From Streptomyces goshikiensis (GTDB taxonomy: Bacteria; Actinomycetota; Actinomycetes; Streptomycetales; Streptomycetaceae): 64,000 nt of DNA. The DNA lies in NCBI RefSeq assembly GCF_014650555.1, contig NZ_BMVE01000013.1, forward strand, positions 186,001 to 250,000, read 5' to 3'. How positions within the stretch are numbered: position 1 is the stretch's first letter; the number at the start of each line of letters is the position of its first letter. The notes under the pieces are model-generated. The model searched no databases, was not told the DNA's origin, and was given only the letters and a program-made list of their open reading frames with translations. Shown here piece after piece: positions 34,925 to 44,055 of this stretch. A program made the position numbers and the translations under genes.

Positions 34925-36097
34925 TTGGCGGGTTCTGCCGACTTCGACCTGTACCGTCCGGCCGAAGAGCACGACATGCTCCGCGAGTCCGTCCGCGCTC
35001 TCGCCGAGGCGAAGATCCTGCCGTTCGCGGCCGCGGTCGACGAAGAGGCCCGCTTCCCGCAGGAGGCCCTCGACGCGCTCGTCGCCAACGACCTGCACGC
35101 CGTCCACGTCCCTGAGACCTACGGCGGCGCCGGCGCCGACGCCCTCGCCACCGTGATCGTGATCGAGGAAGTGGCCCGCGTCTGCGCCTCCTCCTCCCTC
35201 ATCCCGGCCGTGAACAAGCTCGGCTCCCTCCCGGTGATCCTCTCCGGCTCCGAGGAGCTCAAGGCCAAGTACCTCGGCCCGCTGGCCAAGGGCGACGCGA
35301 TGTTCTCGTACGCCCTCTCCGAGCCCGACGCGGGCTCGGACGCGGCCGGCATGAAGACCCGCGCCGTGCGCGACGGGGACTTCTGGGTGCTCAACGGCGT
35401 CAAGCGCTGGATCACCAACGCGGGCGTCTCCGAGTACTACACGGTGATGGCCGTCACCGACCCCGAGAAGCGCTCCAAGGGCATCAGCGCCTTCGTCGTG
35501 GAGAAGAGCGACGAGGGCGTCTCCTTCGGCGCCCCGGAGAAGAAGCTCGGCATCAAGGGCTCCCCGACGTGCGAGGTCTACCTCGACAACGTCCGCATCC
35601 CCGCCGACCGCATGATCGGCGCCGAGGGCACCGGCTTCGCCACCGCCATGAAGACCCTGGACCACACCCGCATCACCATCGCGGCCCAGGCGCTCGGCAT
35701 CGCCCAGGGCGCCCTGGACTACGCCAAGGGCTACGTCCAGGAGCGCAAGCAGTTCGGCAAGCCGATCGGCGACTTCCAGGGCGTCCAGTTCATGCTCGCG
35801 GACATGGCCATGAAGATCGAGGCCGCCCGCCAGCTGACGTACTCGGCCGCCGCCAAGTCGGAGCGCGTCTCCGCCGGGGGCGACAAGGAAGACCTCACCT
35901 TCTTCGGCGCCGCGGCCAAGTGCTTCGCCTCCGACGTCGCCATGGAGGTCACCACGGACGCCGTCCAGCTGCTCGGCGGCTACGGCTACACCCGTGACTA
36001 CCCCGTGGAGCGCATGATGCGCGACGCGAAGATCACGCAGATCTATGAAGGCACCAACCAGGTGCAGCGCATCGTCATGGCCCGTAACCTGCCCTGA
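34925..36097 (+). CDS. Acyl-CoA dehydrogenase
   Basis: A 390-residue FAD flavoenzyme that desaturates acyl-CoA at the alpha-beta position. Signature blocks are YALSEPDAGSDAAGMKTRA, the flavin/adenine region RKQFGKPIGDFQGVQFMLADM and QLLGGYGYTRDYPVERMMRDAKI. It ends with the catalytic-Glu motif YEGTNQVQRIVMARNLP. The start is a rare TTG at 34925, with GGGGAG about 9 bases upstream and family similarity from AGSADFDLYRPAEEHDMLRE. The gene stands alone. Chain-length preference cannot be told. Confidence 0.95.
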   Translation: MAGSADFDLYRPAEEHDMLRESVRALAEAKILPFAAAVDEEARFPQEALDALVANDLHAVHVPETYGGAGADALATVIVIEEVARVCASSSLIPAVNKLGSLPVILSGSEELKAKYLGPLAKGDAMFSYALSEPDAGSDAAGMKTRAVRDGDFWVLNGVKRWITNAGVSEYYTVMAVTDPEKRSKGISAFVVEKSDEGVSFGAPEKKLGIKGSPTCEVYLDNVRIPADRMIGAEGTGFATAMKTLDHTRITIAAQALGIAQGALDYAKGYVQERKQFGKPIGDFQGVQFMLADMAMKIEAARQLTYSAAAKSERVSAGGDKEDLTFFGAAAKCFASDVAMEVTTDAVQLLGGYGYTRDYPVERMMRDAKITQIYEGTNQVQRIVMARNLP

Positions 36098-36240
36098 CCT
36101 GCTTCAACCCGTTCCGGACGGGTCCATCGGTACGACGTGAGGCCGGGAGTGGCTCCAGCAGCCGCCTCCGGCCTCGCGCCGTCCTGGGGATGGGCTAAGT
36201 TTGGGGCTCCTTACGACCGATCCGCTTGGGGGGAATACCT

Positions 36241-37323
36241 ATGACGGAAGCGATCCTGCTGGTCGGCGGGCAGGGGACGCGCCTGCGTCCCGTCACGGTG
36301 AACACCCCCAAGCCGATGGTTCCGGCGGCCGGTGTCCCGTTCCTCGCCCACCAGATAGCCAGGGCCGCTGCCGCCGGTGTCACGCACATCGTGATGGCCA
36401 CCTGCTACCTCGCCGAGGTCTTCGAGCCCTACTTCGGTGACGGCTCCGCCTTCGGCGTCAGCCTCGAGTACGTCGTCGAGGACGAGCCCCTCGGCACCGG
36501 CGGCGCCATCCGCAACGCGGCGCGCCGCCTGACCGGCGGACCGGACGAGCCCGTCCTGGTCTTCAACGGCGACATCCTCACCGGCCTGGACATCGCCGGC
36601 CTGGTCGACGCCCACCGGGCGGTCGACGCGGACGTCACCCTGCACCTGGTGCGGGTCGAGGACCCGCGCGCGTTCGGCCTGGTCCCCACCGACCCCGAGG
36701 GGCGGGTGCTGGCCTTCACCGAGAAGCCGCAGACCCCCGAGGAGATCGTCACCGACCAGATCAACGCCGGCTGCTACGTCTTCCGGCGCGGCGTCATCGA
36801 CTCGATCCCGGACGGGCGCCCCGTGTCCGTCGAGCGCGAGACCTTCCCCGGCCTGCTCGCCTCCGGCGCCCGGCTGCACGGGGTGACCGAGGACACGTAC
36901 TGGCTGGACCTCGGCAAGCCCGAGTCCTTCGTCCAGGCCTCCGCCGACCTGGTACGCGGCGTCGTGTCCTCCCCGGCCGTCCCCGGCCCGCGCGGCGAGG
37001 CCCTGGTGCTCCCGGGCGCGAAGGTGGCCGACGGGGCGCTGCTCTCGGGCGGCACCGTGGTCGGCGTCGGCGCCCGCGTCGAGGCGGGCGCGGTGGTGGC
37101 GGGTTCGATCGTGCTGGACGGCGCGGTCGTCGGCGAAGACACCCGGGTGACGGCGAGCCTGATCGGCGCCGGTGCCTCGGTCGGCTCCCGTACGGTCCTG
37201 GACGGCGCGGTCATCGGCGACGGCGCGGTCGTCGGCTCCGACAACGAACTCCGGGCCGGCGTGCGCGTGTGGTGCGAGAGCGAGCTGCCGGCGGGATCGG
37301 TCCGCTTCTCCTCGGACCGCTGA
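36241..37323 (+). CDS. Sugar-1-phosphate nucleotidyltransferase (mannose-1-phosphate guanylyltransferase type)
   Basis: A 360-residue NDP-sugar pyrophosphorylase. The nucleotide-binding signature is LLVGGQGTRLRPVTVNTPKP. GTGGAIRNAARRL and VFNGDILTGLDI are the base and metal motifs, and FTEKPQTPEEIVTDQINAG follows. A C-terminal left-handed beta-helix of hexapeptide repeats (about 255-345, for example VVAGSIVLDGAVVGEDTRV) resembles GMPP/GlmU. The ATG at 36241 has GGGGGG upstream. Mannose-1-P plus GTP is the likely substrate because phosphomannomutase and an isomerase-like gene lie in the same region, but glucose-1-P is possible. Confidence 0.9.
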   Translation: MTEAILLVGGQGTRLRPVTVNTPKPMVPAAGVPFLAHQIARAAAAGVTHIVMATCYLAEVFEPYFGDGSAFGVSLEYVVEDEPLGTGGAIRNAARRLTGGPDEPVLVFNGDILTGLDIAGLVDAHRAVDADVTLHLVRVEDPRAFGLVPTDPEGRVLAFTEKPQTPEEIVTDQINAGCYVFRRGVIDSIPDGRPVSVERETFPGLLASGARLHGVTEDTYWLDLGKPESFVQASADLVRGVVSSPAVPGPRGEALVLPGAKVADGALLSGGTVVGVGARVEAGAVVAGSIVLDGAVVGEDTRVTASLIGAGASVGSRTVLDGAVIGDGAVVGSDNELRAGVRVWCESELPAGSVRFSSDR

Positions 37324-37420
37324 CCCGCGTACGCCGCGTACGCGGGCCGGCGCCGGGCCGCACGGCGCCGGCCCGCGTACGCCGCGTACGCGGGCCGGCG
37401 CCGGGCCGCACGGCGCGGCG
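37324..37420. repeat. 48-bp tandem duplication containing strong hairpins (double terminator)
   Basis: The unit at 37324-37371 is repeated almost exactly at 37372-37419. Each unit contains CCCGCGTACG-CCG-CGTACGCGGG, a perfect 10-bp stem, and then a CCGGCGCCGG-type palindrome. The array begins immediately after the stop codon of the nucleotidyltransferase gene and faces the end of the convergent LCP gene. Confidence 0.8.
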
Positions 37421-37470
37421 CCGGCTCCCTCGCGGAGAGCCGGCCCCGCCCGGCGGCCGGCGGCCGGTGC

Positions 37471-38829
37471 TCAGCGGGTCGCCGTGACCGTGACCTTCTG
37501 GTCGTTCTGGATCTGCTTCACCAGCTCCTGGACCTTCGTCTTGTCCCAGATCAGGTTGCCGCCGCGCTCTCCGCTGATCGGCATGTTCATCGAGACGCCG
37601 TCGCCGCCGCTGATGCCCTTCATCGCGAAGAACATCTCGCCCAGGTCGAACAGGCCCATGTCCTTGTCGACGATCAGCGTGTCCAGGCCCGCGCCCAGCG
37701 TCGGGTAGAGCGCGAACGGGTTGAGGATCGTGCCCGGGGTGGCCGCCTGGCTCGCGAGGGCCGACAGGAACTTCTGCTGGTTCTTCGTCCGCTGGAGGTC
37801 CGATTCGGCGAACGCGTACCGGGTGCGGACGTACGCCAGGGACTGCTCGCCGTTCAGCGTCTGCTTGCCGGACTTGAAGTCGGCGCCCGACTTCTCGTCC
37901 TTGAAGCCCTTGTCGATGTCCAGCTCCACCCCGCCCAGCGCGTCCACGATGTTCGCGAAGCCGGCGAAGCCGATCTCCGCGTAGTGGTCGATGCGCAGGC
38001 CGGTGTTGAACTCCACCGTCCGCACCAGCAGCTCGGGGCCGTCGTCCGCGTACGCCGCGTTCAGCTTGGTGTGCTTGCCCTTGGCCGCGAACTTCTTCCC
38101 GGACTCGGAGCCGACGAAGGAGGGGATCTCCACGTCCGAGTCGCGCGGCAGCGAGACCATGGTGTTCCCGCTGGAGCAGGCCGCCAGGATCATCATCGAG
38201 TCGGTGCGCTTGCCCTCGGCCGAGCCGGTGTGGAGCTTCTTCTTGTCCTCGTCGGACAGCCCCTCGCGGCTGTCGGAGCCGACGATCAGGTACGTGGTGC
38301 AGTCGCCCTCCTTGGGGCGCTCGATGACCTTGGCGAGGTCTACCTCGCGGCGCACCTTGGAGTCGGCCCAGAAGTAGGTGCCGATGCTGGTGACCAGCAG
38401 GGCGGAGACCAGCACGATGGAGCCGATCTTGATCCGCCGGCCCCAGTCGGGGGCCGCGCCGGGCCTGCCGCCGCCGGGCCGCGGCCGCTGCGGGCCGCCG
38501 GGGCCGCCGGGGTCCGACGGACCGCCCGGGCCGCCCGGGGCGCCGGCGGGGCTCCCGTAGACCTGGCCGGTGTTGTAGCCGCTGTCGTAGCCGCCGTACG
38601 TGTCGGGGCTCTGCGCCTGCTGCGGCGGCACGCCGGGGCGCCGGACCGGCGGCGGTCCCACCGGCTGCGCGCCGCGCTGCTGCGGAGGCTGCGGCGCCTG
38701 CGGCGGCTGCTGCCGCTGGACGTGCCGCATCCGCTGCGGGCCCTCCGGCTCCGCCTGGGCGCTGCCGCGTCCGTACCCGTCATCGCGGCGGCCGCGGTCG
38801 TCGGCCCACCCTTCTGGCCAGTCATTCAT
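37471..38829 (-). CDS. LytR-CpsA-Psr (LCP) family protein, first of five
   Basis: A 452-residue envelope protein that likely transfers undecaprenyl-linked glycopolymers to peptidoglycan. A long Pro/Gln/Gly-rich cytoplasmic N-terminus (about 1-130) precedes one membrane helix (about 134-154, IGSIVLVSALLVTSIGTYF). The LCP domain shows LIVGSDSREG, GKRTDSMMILA, VSLPRDSDVEIPS, KLNAAYADDGPELLVRTVE, DHYAEIGFAGFANIVDALGGVEL and LAYVRTRYAFAESDLQRTKNQQKFL. The Asp and Arg residues that bind magnesium and pyrophosphate are all present. There is no LytR_C domain. The ATG is at 38829. It is convergent with the nucleotidyltransferase gene and divergent from the thioesterase gene. Confidence 0.93.
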   Translation of the reverse strand: MNDWPEGWADDRGRRDDGYGRGSAQAEPEGPQRMRHVQRQQPPQAPQPPQQRGAQPVGPPPVRRPGVPPQQAQSPDTYGGYDSGYNTGQVYGSPAGAPGGPGGPSDPGGPGGPQRPRPGGGRPGAAPDWGRRIKIGSIVLVSALLVTSIGTYFWADSKVRREVDLAKVIERPKEGDCTTYLIVGSDSREGLSDEDKKKLHTGSAEGKRTDSMMILAACSSGNTMVSLPRDSDVEIPSFVGSESGKKFAAKGKHTKLNAAYADDGPELLVRTVEFNTGLRIDHYAEIGFAGFANIVDALGGVELDIDKGFKDEKSGADFKSGKQTLNGEQSLAYVRTRYAFAESDLQRTKNQQKFLSALASQAATPGTILNPFALYPTLGAGLDTLIVDKDMGLFDLGEMFFAMKGISGGDGVSMNMPISGERGGNLIWDKTKVQELVKQIQNDQKVTVTATR

Positions 38830-38936
38830 GCGCCCAAGGATGCCTGGCCGGGACGGCCGGCCGACAGCCCGGGGGGAAGTTCGTACCGGGGCTGTTGCAG
38901 AGCTGATGCACGCGGGACACCCCCTAGGGTGGAGCC

Positions 38937-39473
38937 ATGACAGAAATACCGGGCGAAGTCCCCGGCAAGCCGACCTCGGCCGCGCGGACCACGCTCAGCC
39001 ACATCATGACCGCGGGCGACACCAACCTCCTGGGCACCGTGCACGGCGGCGTGATCATGAAGCTGGTGGACGACGCGGCCGGTGCCGTCGCCGGGCGCCA
39101 CTCCGGCGGGCCCGCGGTCACCGCCTCCATGGACGAGATGGCCTTCCTCGCCCCCGTCCGGGTCGGGGACCTGGTCCACGTCCGCGCGCAGTGCAACTGG
39201 ACCGGCCGCTCCTCGATGGAGATCGGCGTGCGCGTCCTCGCGGAGCGCTGGAACGAGTCCACCCCGCCCACCCAGGTCGGCAGCGCCTACCTCGTGTTCA
39301 CCGCGGTCGACTCCGACGGCAAGCCGCGCACCGTCCCGCCGGTCCTGCCCGAGACCGAGCAGGACAAGCGCCGCTACCAGGAGGCCCAGATCCGCCGTAC
39401 GCACCGGCTCGCCCGGCGCCAGGCGATCAAGGAGCTGCGCGAGCGCCGGTCCGCGGAGGGGCTCGACGACTGA
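38937..39473 (+). CDS. Acyl-CoA thioesterase (hotdog fold)
   Basis: A 178-residue cytoplasmic thioesterase of the YciA/BACH type that hydrolyses acyl-CoA to free acid. HIMTAGDTNLLGTVHGGVIMKLVDDAAGAVA is the hotdog helix with the usual Asn and Asp. TASMDEMAFLAPVRVGDLVHV and GRSSMEIGVRVLAE follow. The C-terminus is a charged helix rich in Arg and Glu. The ATG at 38937 has GGAG upstream. The gene is isolated between two LCP genes and not obviously linked to them. Confidence 0.92.
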   Translation: MTEIPGEVPGKPTSAARTTLSHIMTAGDTNLLGTVHGGVIMKLVDDAAGAVAGRHSGGPAVTASMDEMAFLAPVRVGDLVHVRAQCNWTGRSSMEIGVRVLAERWNESTPPTQVGSAYLVFTAVDSDGKPRTVPPVLPETEQDKRRYQEAQIRRTHRLARRQAIKELRERRSAEGLDD

Positions 39474-39504
39474 CGGCCCCCGCCGTCGGCGCGGAACGGG
39501 CGCC

Positions 39505-41010
39505 CTAGCCCCCGCAGACGACCTGGTCGCCCGTGACCACGCCGACCTCGCCCTGGTACGGGTTCTCCGCGCGCACCGGGACCACCTTCTTGTAGTCCGC
39601 GCCCGCGATCACCAGGACCGTCCGGCCCTGCCCCGTCACCGCCCGCAGCTCGCTGCCCGGCAGCGCGGTGGACACCGTACGGGCCGAGCGGTCCCAGCGC
39701 GGGTCGTACGAGATCACCGTGCGCTTGACGTCCCGGCCGGCCCCGTTGCCCGGGGTCCGGGTGGTGTCGAAGCCGGTGGTGCGCAGGGCCTCGTCCACCC
39801 GGCCGCCCAGCCCGTCGATCCGGGTGCCGTTCTCCACCTGCACCCGGATCGCTTGCGGTGCGACGTCCACGGGGACCGCCACGGGCCGGCCGGCGGCCGC
39901 GGTGGCGGTGGTGGCCCGCCCCGGCCGGACGGGGGCGAGCGGCCGGTCGCCCCGCAGCGACTCGAAGAGCTTCGCGGCCTTCGGCTCGTCCCACTTCACC
40001 GTCGAGCCGATGCCCTTGACCTTGTACGAGGGGTCACCGACCGGTACCGAGGCGAACTCCGACGAGGAGGGCGTGAAGTCCCGCATCGCCTGCCCGAGCG
40101 CCAGCATCTGTTCCGATCCGAAGTCCCGGTCGGCCCGCACCGAGCCCAGCAGCGTGGAGCTGACCTGCTTGAACTTCACCGGGTTCAGCAGCATGCCGCC
40201 GTTCGTCGCCTCCTTGATCAGGGCGGCGAGGAACCGCTGCTGGCGCTGCATCCGGCCGAGGTCCGAGGCGCCGTCCACATGGCGCGAGCGCACGTACTGC
40301 AGGGCCTGGCCGCCGCTCAGCCGGTGGGTGCCGGGCAGCAGGTCCAGGCCGGTGTTGGGGTCGCGCATGGTCTTGACGGTGCAGATGTCCACGCCGCCCA
40401 TCGCGTCCACCGTCTTCATGAAGCTGGTGAAGTCGACCTCCAGGTAGTGGTCGATCTTCACCCGGGTCATGTTCTCGACCGTGCGCACCGTCAGCCCGGG
40501 CCCGCCCTCCGCGTACGCCGCGTTGAGCCGGACCGGGTGCGCGCCATGGTCCTTCCCGGTCACCAGGTCCCGGTGCGCGGGCACCTCCGCGTAGCTGTCG
40601 CGGGGCAGGCTGACCACGCTGGCCCGTTCCTTGTCCGCCGAGATGTGCACCAGCATGATCGTGTCGGTGCAGTGGCAGGGCGCCCCGCCGAGGCGGTACT
40701 CGCGCTTCTCCTCCGGGGTGATCTTCTCGCGGCCGTCGGTGCCGACGAGCAGGAAGTTCACCCCGTGCCCGGCCTGCGGGCGGTTCTTCATGTCCTTGAA
40801 CGGGTCCACCCGCTCGATCCCGGTGTCCAGGCCGGTCATCACGGCGTGCCCGACGGCGCCGGAGACCAGCACCACCAGCGACAGCCCGGCCGCGATCCGC
40901 ACTCCCCACCGGGGCCGGTCACCCCGGCGCCGGTCCCGGCCACCGCCGCGCCGCGCACGCTGCGGCTGAGGTGGCCTGGCGGGACGGGTGGGACGGTGCG
41001 GCTGGGGCAC
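39505..41010 (-). CDS. LCP family protein with C-terminal LytR_C domain, second of five
   Basis: A 501-residue membrane-anchored glycopolymer transferase candidate. A basic Arg/Pro-rich N-terminus is followed by one membrane helix (about 37-58). LCP motifs are NFLLVGTDGREKITP, CTDTIMLVHIS, VSLPRDSYAEVP, RLNAAYAEGGPGLTVRTVE, DHYLEVDFTSFMKTVDAMGGVDI and LQYVRSRHVDGASDLGRMQRQQRFL. The C-terminal LytR_C domain starts near IRVQVENGTRIDGLG. The GTG at 41010 is chosen because GGAGG lies 8 bases upstream; the frame continues further without similarity. It is divergent from the GT2 gene. Confidence 0.9.
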   Translation of the reverse strand: MPQPHRPTRPARPPQPQRARRGGGRDRRRGDRPRWGVRIAAGLSLVVLVSGAVGHAVMTGLDTGIERVDPFKDMKNRPQAGHGVNFLLVGTDGREKITPEEKREYRLGGAPCHCTDTIMLVHISADKERASVVSLPRDSYAEVPAHRDLVTGKDHGAHPVRLNAAYAEGGPGLTVRTVENMTRVKIDHYLEVDFTSFMKTVDAMGGVDICTVKTMRDPNTGLDLLPGTHRLSGGQALQYVRSRHVDGASDLGRMQRQQRFLAALIKEATNGGMLLNPVKFKQVSSTLLGSVRADRDFGSEQMLALGQAMRDFTPSSSEFASVPVGDPSYKVKGIGSTVKWDEPKAAKLFESLRGDRPLAPVRPGRATTATAAAGRPVAVPVDVAPQAIRVQVENGTRIDGLGGRVDEALRTTGFDTTRTPGNGAGRDVKRTVISYDPRWDRSARTVSTALPGSELRAVTGQGRTVLVIAGADYKKVVPVRAENPYQGEVGVVTGDQVVCGG

Positions 41011-41188
41011 GGGGGACACCTCCGCGGGAGCAGCAGGGGCAGGAACGGCAGTGGTCAGGCTCGCCGGATGGGATTTTTCAGAACAGTAGGCCCATACGAT
41101 CAGCGTCTGTCCGTACCGCTCGTCCGGCGCGCACCCGGTTCCCCCGTACGCGGTAACGTGACACCGATACCCGACCTTGAAGGACGAC

Positions 41189-42226
41189 ATGCCCGCCCAG
41201 CAGCCCGCAGTCTCGGTGATCATGCCGGTGCTCAATGAGGAGCGCCACCTGCGCGACTCCGTCCGGCACATCCTCGGACAGGAGTACGCAGGCGAGATGG
41301 AGGTGGTGATCGCGCTCGGGCCGTCCACGGACCGCACCGACGAGATCGCCGCCGAGCTCGTACGCGAAGACCCCCGGGTCCACACCGTGCCGAACCCCAC
41401 CGGACGCACCCCCGCCGCCCTCAACGCGGCCATCAAGGCCTCGCGCCACCCCATCGTGGTGCGCGTCGACGGCCACGGCATGCTCTCGCCGAACTACATC
41501 GCCACCGCCGTCCGCCTCCTGGAGGAGACCGGCGCGCAGAACGTCGGCGGCATCATGCACGCCGAGGGCGAGAACGCCTGGGAAGACGCCGTCGCCGCCG
41601 CGATGACCTCGAAGATCGGCGTCGGCAACGCGGCCTTCCACACCGGCGGCCAGGCCGGTCCGGCCGAGACGGTCTACCTCGGCGTGTTCCGCCGCGAGGC
41701 GCTGGAGCAGCAGGACGGCTACAACGTCGAGTTCATCCGCGCCCAGGACTGGGAGCTGAACTTCCGCATCCGCGAGGCCGGCGGGCTGATCTGGTTCTCG
41801 CCCGAGCTGAAGGTCCAGTACCGTCCGCGGCCCTCCGTACGGGCGCTCGCCAAGCAGTACAAGGACTACGGGCGCTGGCGGCACGTGGTGGCCCGCTACC
41901 ACTCCGGCTCGATCAACCTGCGCTACCTGGCCCCGCCGACCGCGGTCTGCGCGATCGCGGCCGGTCTGGTCGCCGGCGCGGTGCTCACCCCGTGGGCCCT
42001 CGTGATCCCGGCGGGCTACCTCGCGGCGATAACCGCCGGCTCCGTTCCGGCCGGCAAGGGGCTCTCGCTGAAGGCCCGGGCGCAGATCCCGGTGGCCCTC
42101 GCCACCATGCACATGTGCTGGGGCTTCGGCTTCCTGACCAGCCCGCGCTCGCTCGCGAACAAGGTCATCGCGAGCCGGCGCCCCGCGGTCCAGGCGGACA
42201 CCGCCCCGGCCGCCCAGGGCGGCTAG
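41189..42226 (+). CDS. Glycosyltransferase family 2 protein
   Basis: A 345-residue GT-A glycosyltransferase with C-terminal membrane segments. It begins VSVIMPVLNEERHLRDSV. The DxD-like motif is VRVDGHGMLSPNYI, and the acceptor region RAQDWELNFRIREAGGLIWF has the ED/QDWEL catalytic pattern. Hydrophobic stretches lie at about 252-289. The ATG at 41189 has AAGGA upstream. The gene is set between LCP genes and so probably makes part of an envelope glycopolymer; the sugar is unknown. Confidence 0.92.
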   Translation: MPAQQPAVSVIMPVLNEERHLRDSVRHILGQEYAGEMEVVIALGPSTDRTDEIAAELVREDPRVHTVPNPTGRTPAALNAAIKASRHPIVVRVDGHGMLSPNYIATAVRLLEETGAQNVGGIMHAEGENAWEDAVAAAMTSKIGVGNAAFHTGGQAGPAETVYLGVFRREALEQQDGYNVEFIRAQDWELNFRIREAGGLIWFSPELKVQYRPRPSVRALAKQYKDYGRWRHVVARYHSGSINLRYLAPPTAVCAIAAGLVAGAVLTPWALVIPAGYLAAITAGSVPAGKGLSLKARAQIPVALATMHMCWGFGFLTSPRSLANKVIASRRPAVQADTAPAAQGG

Positions 42227-42237
42227 CCGGCGCGGCA

Positions 42238-42296
42238 CCGCGTACGTGAAGGGGCCCGGCGGAGATCCACTCCGCCGGGCCCCTTCACGTACGCGG
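42238..42296. terminator. Very long bidirectional terminator hairpin
   Basis: CCGCGTACGTGAAGGGGCCCGGCGGA arms (42238-42263 and 42271-42296) are fully complementary over 26 bp around the loop GATCCAC. It lies between the convergent GT2 and LCP genes. Confidence 0.9.
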
Positions 42297-42307
42297 CCGT
42301 TGCGCCG

Positions 42308-43981
42308 TTACCAGGTGAAGCCTTCCTGGATCTTCATGCAGGCCTTGTCGTCGTCGCCGTTGAGCGGGCGCGCCGAGTCCGGGGCCTTGGTCGGCGCGGG
42401 CGGCGCCGCGGGCGGCGCGGCGCCCGTCCGCCAGTCCTTGCCGACGAACAGGGTGATCCCGGGGACCTCGGCCGACTGCTGGACCGCGTCGGCCGGCAGC
42501 CCGAAGGCGGTGGCCACGGCGGCCGCGTCGGCGGCCTGCTCCGGCTTGGCGTAGCGGATCAGCGTGGTGTCCTCGGCCCCGGTCAGCTGGTCGGCGGTGG
42601 CCTTGGTGAAGCCCTTGCCGACGAGCAGCGCCACGACGTCGGAGGCCCGGCCCTTCACCTTCACCTGGGACTCGTCCTTGCCGCCGGTGGCGTTGCGCAC
42701 CGCGACCGGGATCTTCGCGGGCGGCGTGGCGGTGGGGGCGGCCGACGGCGTGGCGGAGGCGGAGGCGGCCGGAGCCGAGGCGGACCCACCGGGCTGCTTG
42801 GCGTCCTGGCCGTCGAGCGCGATGTCCTCGCGGACCATCCGGAACACGTCCTCGGCCTCACCCGGCTTGGGCTCGACCCGGTCCCTGTCGTTGGGGCTCT
42901 GGATCCACGGCATGGTGGTCATGGTGATCCGGCCCGGGGGGACCTTCTTGAGCTCCATGCTGAGGTCGTACAGCCGGTCGATCTTGTTCAGGCCCGGGTC
43001 GACGACCATCGCGTCGATCGCCGCCTTCGCCAGGCTGTTGAGCTTCACCGGGTTGGTGAGCTTGGCGTTCTTGCGGAACTCGCGGGCCATGGAGTTCATG
43101 TACATGTGCTGGGCGTGGGTGCGGCCGAGGTCGGTGCCGTCCTCGAACCCGTAGCGGGTGCGCAGCCACTGCAGGGCCTGCTCGCCCTGGATGACGCTCT
43201 CGCCCTTGGGGAGCTTGAGGCCGGAGCCCTTGCCGGCCTTGGTGCGCGAGTGGACGTTCTCCTGGACGCAGACCGGGACGCCTCCGATGGCGTCCGCCAT
43301 CGACACCACGCCCTTGAAGTCGATCATCATGAAGTGGCTGATCGGTATCTTCGTCAGCTCCTGCCAGGCGGCGACGGTGCAGCCGGGGCCGCCGCGGCTG
43401 AGCGACTCGTTGACCTGCACGAGGCCCTTGCTGGCCGGGTGCACCTTGCCGTCCGGGCCGGGCTCGGTGCACTTGGGCATCTTGATCATCGTGTCGCGCG
43501 GCATGGAGACGACCGACATGTTGCTCCGGTCCGCGGACAGGTGCAGCAGCATCTGGACGTCGGCGAGCGGCTGTCCGTCGAAGGTGTCCCGGCCCCCGCC
43601 GAGGGCCTGGTTCTCCTTGTCGTTGCGCGCGTCGGAGCCGATGAGGAGGATGTTCAGCGGGGTCTGCCCGAACGCGTTCGGCTTGGGACCACCGAGCTTG
43701 TTGTCGCCGAGGTTCAGCGCGTCCGTCTGGATGCTGCCGTTGAGATGGCGGTAGTACAGGTATCCGGCGCCGGCCGTCCCGAGTATCAGGAACGCCATGG
43801 TCGATGACGTCCAGAGCAGGACGCGCCGCTTGCCCCGCCGCCGGCGGCGGACCCCGGAGGTACCGTCGCCCTCCCCCTGCGGTTCAGGCACCGCACCGGA
43901 CGCGCCCGGGCCACCGCCGCCGGATATGCCCCCGGCGGCCTGCTCGGGCGCCCCCTCCCCGCGCACGCTGCTGTGCCTCAC
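42308..43981 (-). CDS. LCP family protein with LytR_C domain, third of five
   Basis: A 557-residue membrane-anchored LCP protein. The cytoplasmic start is Gly/Pro/Arg-rich (RRRRRGKRRV) and one membrane helix lies at about 54-77. LCP motifs are NILLIGSDARNDKEN, LADVQMLLHLS, VSMPRDTMIKMP, QVNESLSRGGPGCTVAAW, SHFMMIDFKGVVSMADAIGGVPV and LQWLRTRYGFEDGTDLGRTHAQHMYM. An Ala/Ser/Pro spacer (about 400-430) leads to a LytR_C-like domain. Cys pairs suggest disulfides outside the membrane. The GTG at 43981 has GAGGGGG upstream. It lies 74 bases after the fourth LCP gene and is probably co-transcribed with it. Confidence 0.92.
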   Translation of the reverse strand: MRHSSVRGEGAPEQAAGGISGGGGPGASGAVPEPQGEGDGTSGVRRRRRGKRRVLLWTSSTMAFLILGTAGAGYLYYRHLNGSIQTDALNLGDNKLGGPKPNAFGQTPLNILLIGSDARNDKENQALGGGRDTFDGQPLADVQMLLHLSADRSNMSVVSMPRDTMIKMPKCTEPGPDGKVHPASKGLVQVNESLSRGGPGCTVAAWQELTKIPISHFMMIDFKGVVSMADAIGGVPVCVQENVHSRTKAGKGSGLKLPKGESVIQGEQALQWLRTRYGFEDGTDLGRTHAQHMYMNSMAREFRKNAKLTNPVKLNSLAKAAIDAMVVDPGLNKIDRLYDLSMELKKVPPGRITMTTMPWIQSPNDRDRVEPKPGEAEDVFRMVREDIALDGQDAKQPGGSASAPAASASATPSAAPTATPPAKIPVAVRNATGGKDESQVKVKGRASDVVALLVGKGFTKATADQLTGAEDTTLIRYAKPEQAADAAAVATAFGLPADAVQQSAEVPGITLFVGKDWRTGAAPPAAPPAPTKAPDSARPLNGDDDKACMKIQEGFTW

Positions 43982-44055
43982 GTGTCCCCCTCAAAATCCT
44001 GATGCCTCGGTGGTTGGGCCGGTCCCGCCGGCCGCGGTCCGTCGTCAGCCGACGG

